Of a stretch of DNA of 64,000 nt, positions 60,553 to 64,000 are shown one piece after another; within the stretch, counting starts at the first letter, position 1, and each line of letters starts with the position of its first letter. The position numbers and the translations under genes were made by a program. Source of the stretch: Aquila chrysaetos chrysaetos. Its lineage: Eukaryota > Chordata > Aves > Accipitriformes > Accipitridae. Location of the stretch: NCBI RefSeq assembly GCF_900496995.4, contig NC_044004.1, forward strand, positions 77,879,538 to 77,943,537, read 5' to 3'. A model generated the notes under the pieces. The model saw only the letters and a program-made list of their open reading frames with translations. It was not told where the DNA came from and did not search any database.

Positions 60553-63375
60553 CCTCGCCTCGCCGCCGCCCCCCCCAAGCCCTTGCCCGGCCGGCCCCGC
60601 TGCCCGGCGCGGCCGAGGGTCCCGTCCCGTCCCGTCCTGTCCGCGGGAGCTGCGCAACGGCGCTGCCGGCCGGCGGGAGGAGGAGGGCGGGCAGGGAGAG
60701 CCCAGCACGCCGGGGACGGGCTCCCCGGCGGCACCGGGCTGCCCCCGCCGCCGCCGCCCCGCCCCCGACCGCCCCCGCTCCGCGCCGGGGGCCGCTCCCA
60801 GCCGCCGGGGGAGGCGGGCGCGGAACGGCGCTTGCTTCCGAGGGGCAGAGCGGGGCCGGCTGGCCCCGGGGATGGCACGGCGGGTCCCGTCCCGAGGCCG
60901 GGCCGTCCCGGGAGCGGGGTGGGGGAATCCCCGCCTGAATCGCGGGGCTTCGTTCCCTGAGAGCGCGGCCCTGCCGCGCTGCGCATCGGCCCCCGCCGCC
61001 GGTCGCTCCGGCAGCGCTGGAAAGGGGATGCAGCAAACGTGCCAGACTCGAGGTCGGACATCTTCTCCTCGGGCTTTAGGAATAACTAGAGAGTTATTTT
61101 TCAACCAGAAGAAGTTACGTGGCCTCTGTATCCTATTAAATTGTTTAACTCCCAGTACAATGAAGCGTGTTGATCTGTTAAAATCCACGTGGCAACCATT
61201 TCACTTCGGTGCATTTACTGGGCAGAAACCAGTTCTGGTCCCATTGAACTGCAGCGAACTGATCAACTGGTATCTACAAAAGGCAACATGTGAAAATTCT
61301 GGCACTGGCCTTCTAACAACACTACTAGTGTTTCTAAAACAAACGCGTACATGGTTTATAAAGGGTATCGACCCATCAAATACATTTTGTGCTTGAGGCT
61401 GACAACGAAACAGGACGAAGGGGTTTGTTTCCAAATCCACACTTTGTGCCCCAAATCTCCTCTCTAGCAGTGGGCTGTTCACGCCTGTTGCACCTTGGGA
61501 AGCTCTCTGACTTCAAAGGCAGCACAAGCAGCCCCGGATGATCCCAATGGGACAGCTAACGCTGGTCTTTTCATTTCACAGAGCCAACATACAGCAACCC
61601 GCACAAGGAAATAAACGCCAAAGCAAGACACACTGTCAAGCATATGAAATTTGCAATATTCTTTTTCCGAGCAAGTACATAAAGGAATTTTGTTGCCGGC
61701 CAACTTCCCTTCCCGACTCTGACCCCTCGCAAGCCATAAATTGTAAATCTTTACCAGAATCGGTGACAATTACACTGCTTCCCACCTCCTCACTCCAGAG
61801 ACTTAATCATGATGAATGGAGCAGGCAGGGCAGGCGCAGGTTCACCCCCGTGTCAGCCAGCCACCCCCTCGCAGCACCGCAGGCGCGGCCAAGTGTCACA
61901 CACTTGCCGTCATTCTCCACGCATGGGGATTTCAGCCCCATCACTCATGAGCATTCCCCCCCCCCCCCATTACATTCTCCAGCTTCTTGCCACCCGTCCA
62001 CTTACGACACTTTCTGCTATTTCTCCTGGAAATCCCAGTGTTCCCGCTGTACCTGAGAGTTTTTGGACAGTCACAGCCAACAGCGAAGACCCTCCTCATT
62101 TCCTCTTGCTCTTCTTCTGCAACAGAAGCTGCGTTCAGGGCATTTTGCATTCTTGCATTGTAGAGTCTGCCAAAGTCCTTGCCTCTTTCTTGGAAGGAAG
62201 ATGAAGGTAGATTCAGGTAGATGAATGGAAGGGGTGAAAACATAATTCTTAAACCTGTAAGAAGTTGGGGTTTTTTTAAAACCAAAATCCACCCCAAAAC
62301 CCAAAAAACTTTTTCTAAAGACTAAACATCCACAGTTTCGCTCAACCATTTCTGTAACTCTGTCTTCCCCTGCACACACAACAGGCCGTTCACAGCTCTC
62401 ACATATCAAACCCTGAGCGTTGCCCTGGGAAATCACACTTCAGCATCTCACAGGTCAGCATTCCATCTTCTGGGAAGAGGGACAGGGACGGACGGCAGGA
62501 CAGGAGCAAGCCCCCGTACCCTGGGAGCATGCCGCACGAGCGCAGCCTTGGCCAGCTGGAAGCGCTGCCACCAAGCTGCCTGCAGCTTAAACACCAGGTT
62601 TTACAGGACGGGAACCCTGGTATTTCTGAGAGTCTTCTGAGCTCTGGCCCCCATGATGGGGCCCAACCCAGTGGTGGCAGGGTGGGTAAGGTAATCAGCT
62701 CAAATTCCTTATCAAATGATCCTTTTAAAAACTCGTGCAGCTACAAGTAAAATTATGGGGCTTGAGAGCTCTTTAGAAGCTTGTCATTGGGGCTTGTATC
62801 CGTGGGGCCTAGAAGTAAGAGACAACAAAGCTAAAATGAACGGTCATACTCCCTAAGCTATTGCACTTGCTTCAAGATCTGCCAATTTTCTTAATTTTTT
62901 TTTAATATATTTTCCTTTCTCTTCTTCAAATGGAAAACATAGCAGTTTTATTTTCTCCATTCTACTTTCTTCTGCACTCCAACCTCTTAATGTGGTCATT
63001 AATATTCCTCTTAACATTGACTATAGCAATTTTGGCAGTAGCATTTTCCTTTCTTGTGCGTCAACCACGTTACCCCTACCACCACCCTTCCTCAGCTTAG
63101 ATCTTCTGCACAATTACAGCCATACGGCTACTTCCCCTCCACCCAAACCATTAATTATCCCTGCTTCCAACCCTCTTCATAAGCCATCTCTTGGCCTGCA
63201 TAAAACATACTCCATGTTAAAATGCCTTCAACCCTACCTTCCTTCTACTTCAAATACTTACTTACTTCTACTTCTTCTACTTAGAGACATATTCTCTAAC
63301 CTGTTCCATTTATTTAAATTACCTACATTTTTGTGTTTGTCTTGCATTGTTTTGTAACCAGCTAGATTTTCTAAT

Positions 63376-63475
63376 AGAATCATAGAATATCTCAAGTTGG
63401 AAGGGCCCCATAAGGATCATTGAGTCCGACTACCTGCTCCTCGCAGGAATAGCTTACCTCTTAGAGAGAAAAACC
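63376..63475 (-). repeat. CR1 3'-end fragment
   Basis: Contains aatcatagaatatctcaagt, then tggaagggccccataaggat and cattgagtccgac, the hallmark of avian CR1 3' ends in reverse orientation. The rightmost part decays into unrecognised sequence. Confidence 0.85.
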
Positions 63476-63662
63476 TGGTTTATCCAGTGCTGCTCTCATA
63501 TTTAGGGGTCATACTGAACACAAGGCACTTCACAAACAAGACAGACACCCCATTCCGACAGTAGGTAACTGTGGACCATCTCTTATGTCCAAACATCGCC
63601 TTTATTCAATATATACTGCTTAAATTTCTAGAGACCCTTAGGAGCATCATACTCAGAACATC

Positions 63663-63685
63663 GGGGGGGGGGGGGGGGGGGGGGG
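63663..63685 (+). repeat. Poly(G) homopolymer, 23 nt
   Basis: Uninterrupted G run followed closely by an A-rich run, upstream of FGF2. Confidence 0.9.
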
Positions 63686-64000
63686 AGAAAGGGAAAAAAA
63701 AAAAAACAAAACACACAACCAAACCTAAATTATATTGTTAGCCTGGTTACAGAAAAACCTTGAAAAATGCAAGAGTAATTTTTGAGGTATTTTAAATTAG
63801 GAGTAACAAACTCCATCAGTTTTTCATTTTTAATCCAAAGTGCAAGAATTCAGCCTACAACTTTCCCAGACTTTCCAGCAGTTACTACTACAAATCCTGC
63901 CATATGACAACCCCAAAAAATTTCAATCACCTTTCATGGAAACTGCTTTTAGAGGGGTTTCAGCCATATGCCCCCGACAGTTTGCTAGGACTACGTCTCT

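Larger units (their letters stand above)
59890..61080. promoter_or_regulatory. FGF2: CpG island and FGF2 promoter/5' leader
   Basis: Very GC- and CpG-rich block covering FGF2 exon 1 and upstream DNA. Several GC-box-like CCGCCCC/CCCCGCCC motifs occur around 60750-60775. Long open frames on both strands here reflect the lack of stop codons in GC-rich DNA. Boundaries are judged by eye; the transcription start is not visible. Confidence 0.85.
61100..64000. other. Non-genic region upstream of FGF2
   Basis: Past the CpG island the sequence returns to AT-rich DNA. It holds a 13-C run (61956-61968), a pyrimidine-rich stretch near 63230-63300, the CR1 fragment and a 23-G run. No exon was recognised. 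Confidence 0.75.

Noticed and set aside
60093..61061. Minus-strand 322- and 240-codon ORFs overlapping FGF2 exon 1
   Set aside because: They are in frames other than FGF2 and are shadows of the GC-rich leader and exon.
59905..61396. Long plus-strand ORFs (351 and 344 codons) over the FGF2 promoter
   Set aside because: They are Pro/Arg/Gly-rich frames antisense to FGF2 exon 1 in a CpG island where stop codons are rare. There is no recognisable domain.
63663..63685. Poly(G) runs as telomeric or recombination-type repeats
   Set aside because: They are plain homopolymers with no TTAGGG or switch-type unit.

Overview
This is a vertebrate nuclear window, almost certainly from a bird. Intron-exon genes are separated by AT-rich introns, two strong CpG islands are present, and there are CR1 LINE fragments of the avian/reptilian type. 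The FGF2 protein has the avian-style N-terminus (poly-Ala, then a Gly/Ser-Ile-Thr-Thr segment) and the avian Ser in place of a mammalian Cys. No prokaryotic, organellar, viral or CRISPR material was recognised.

Three genes could be assembled exon by exon with consistent reading phases. (1) SPATA5/AFG2A, minus strand: nine 5' exons between 17537 and 5191 encode the first 565 residues (N-domain and the first AAA+ ATPase domain). The rest of the gene lies beyond position 1. (2) NUDT6, plus strand: five coding exons from 17668 to 30471 encode a complete 287-residue Nudix protein. (3) FGF2, minus strand: three coding exons from 60459 to 30960 encode a complete 158-residue growth factor, with in-frame upstream CTG codons and a Gly-Arg-rich extension resembling the high-molecular-weight nuclear isoforms of mammals.

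Layout: 1-5190 is SPATA5 intron. 5191-17537 holds the SPATA5 exons. About 16.9-18.6 kb is a CpG island and a divergent SPATA5/NUDT6 promoter. 17668-30.7 kb is NUDT6. 30960-60459 is FGF2, with introns of about 7 kb and 22 kb. About 59.9-61.1 kb is the FGF2 CpG island and promoter. 61.1-64 kb is non-genic upstream DNA with a CR1 fragment.

The genes interlock. SPATA5 and NUDT6 start head to head, about 130 bp apart. NUDT6 and FGF2 are tail to tail and convergent. The FGF2 3' UTR must run antisense into the last NUDT6 exon, and possibly as far as a palindromic poly(A) signal at 26209-26227. This is the long-known FGF2/FGF-antisense (GFG/NUDT6) arrangement. I found no convincing new biological system. 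The most interesting local signals are a GC-AG intron in NUDT6, a short GGGGCC hexanucleotide array just inside FGF2 intron 1, overlapping CATG start codons in the divergent promoter, the symmetric poly(A) signal, a CpG-rich orphan-exon candidate in FGF2 intron 2, and an unexplained 253-codon ORF in FGF2 intron 1.
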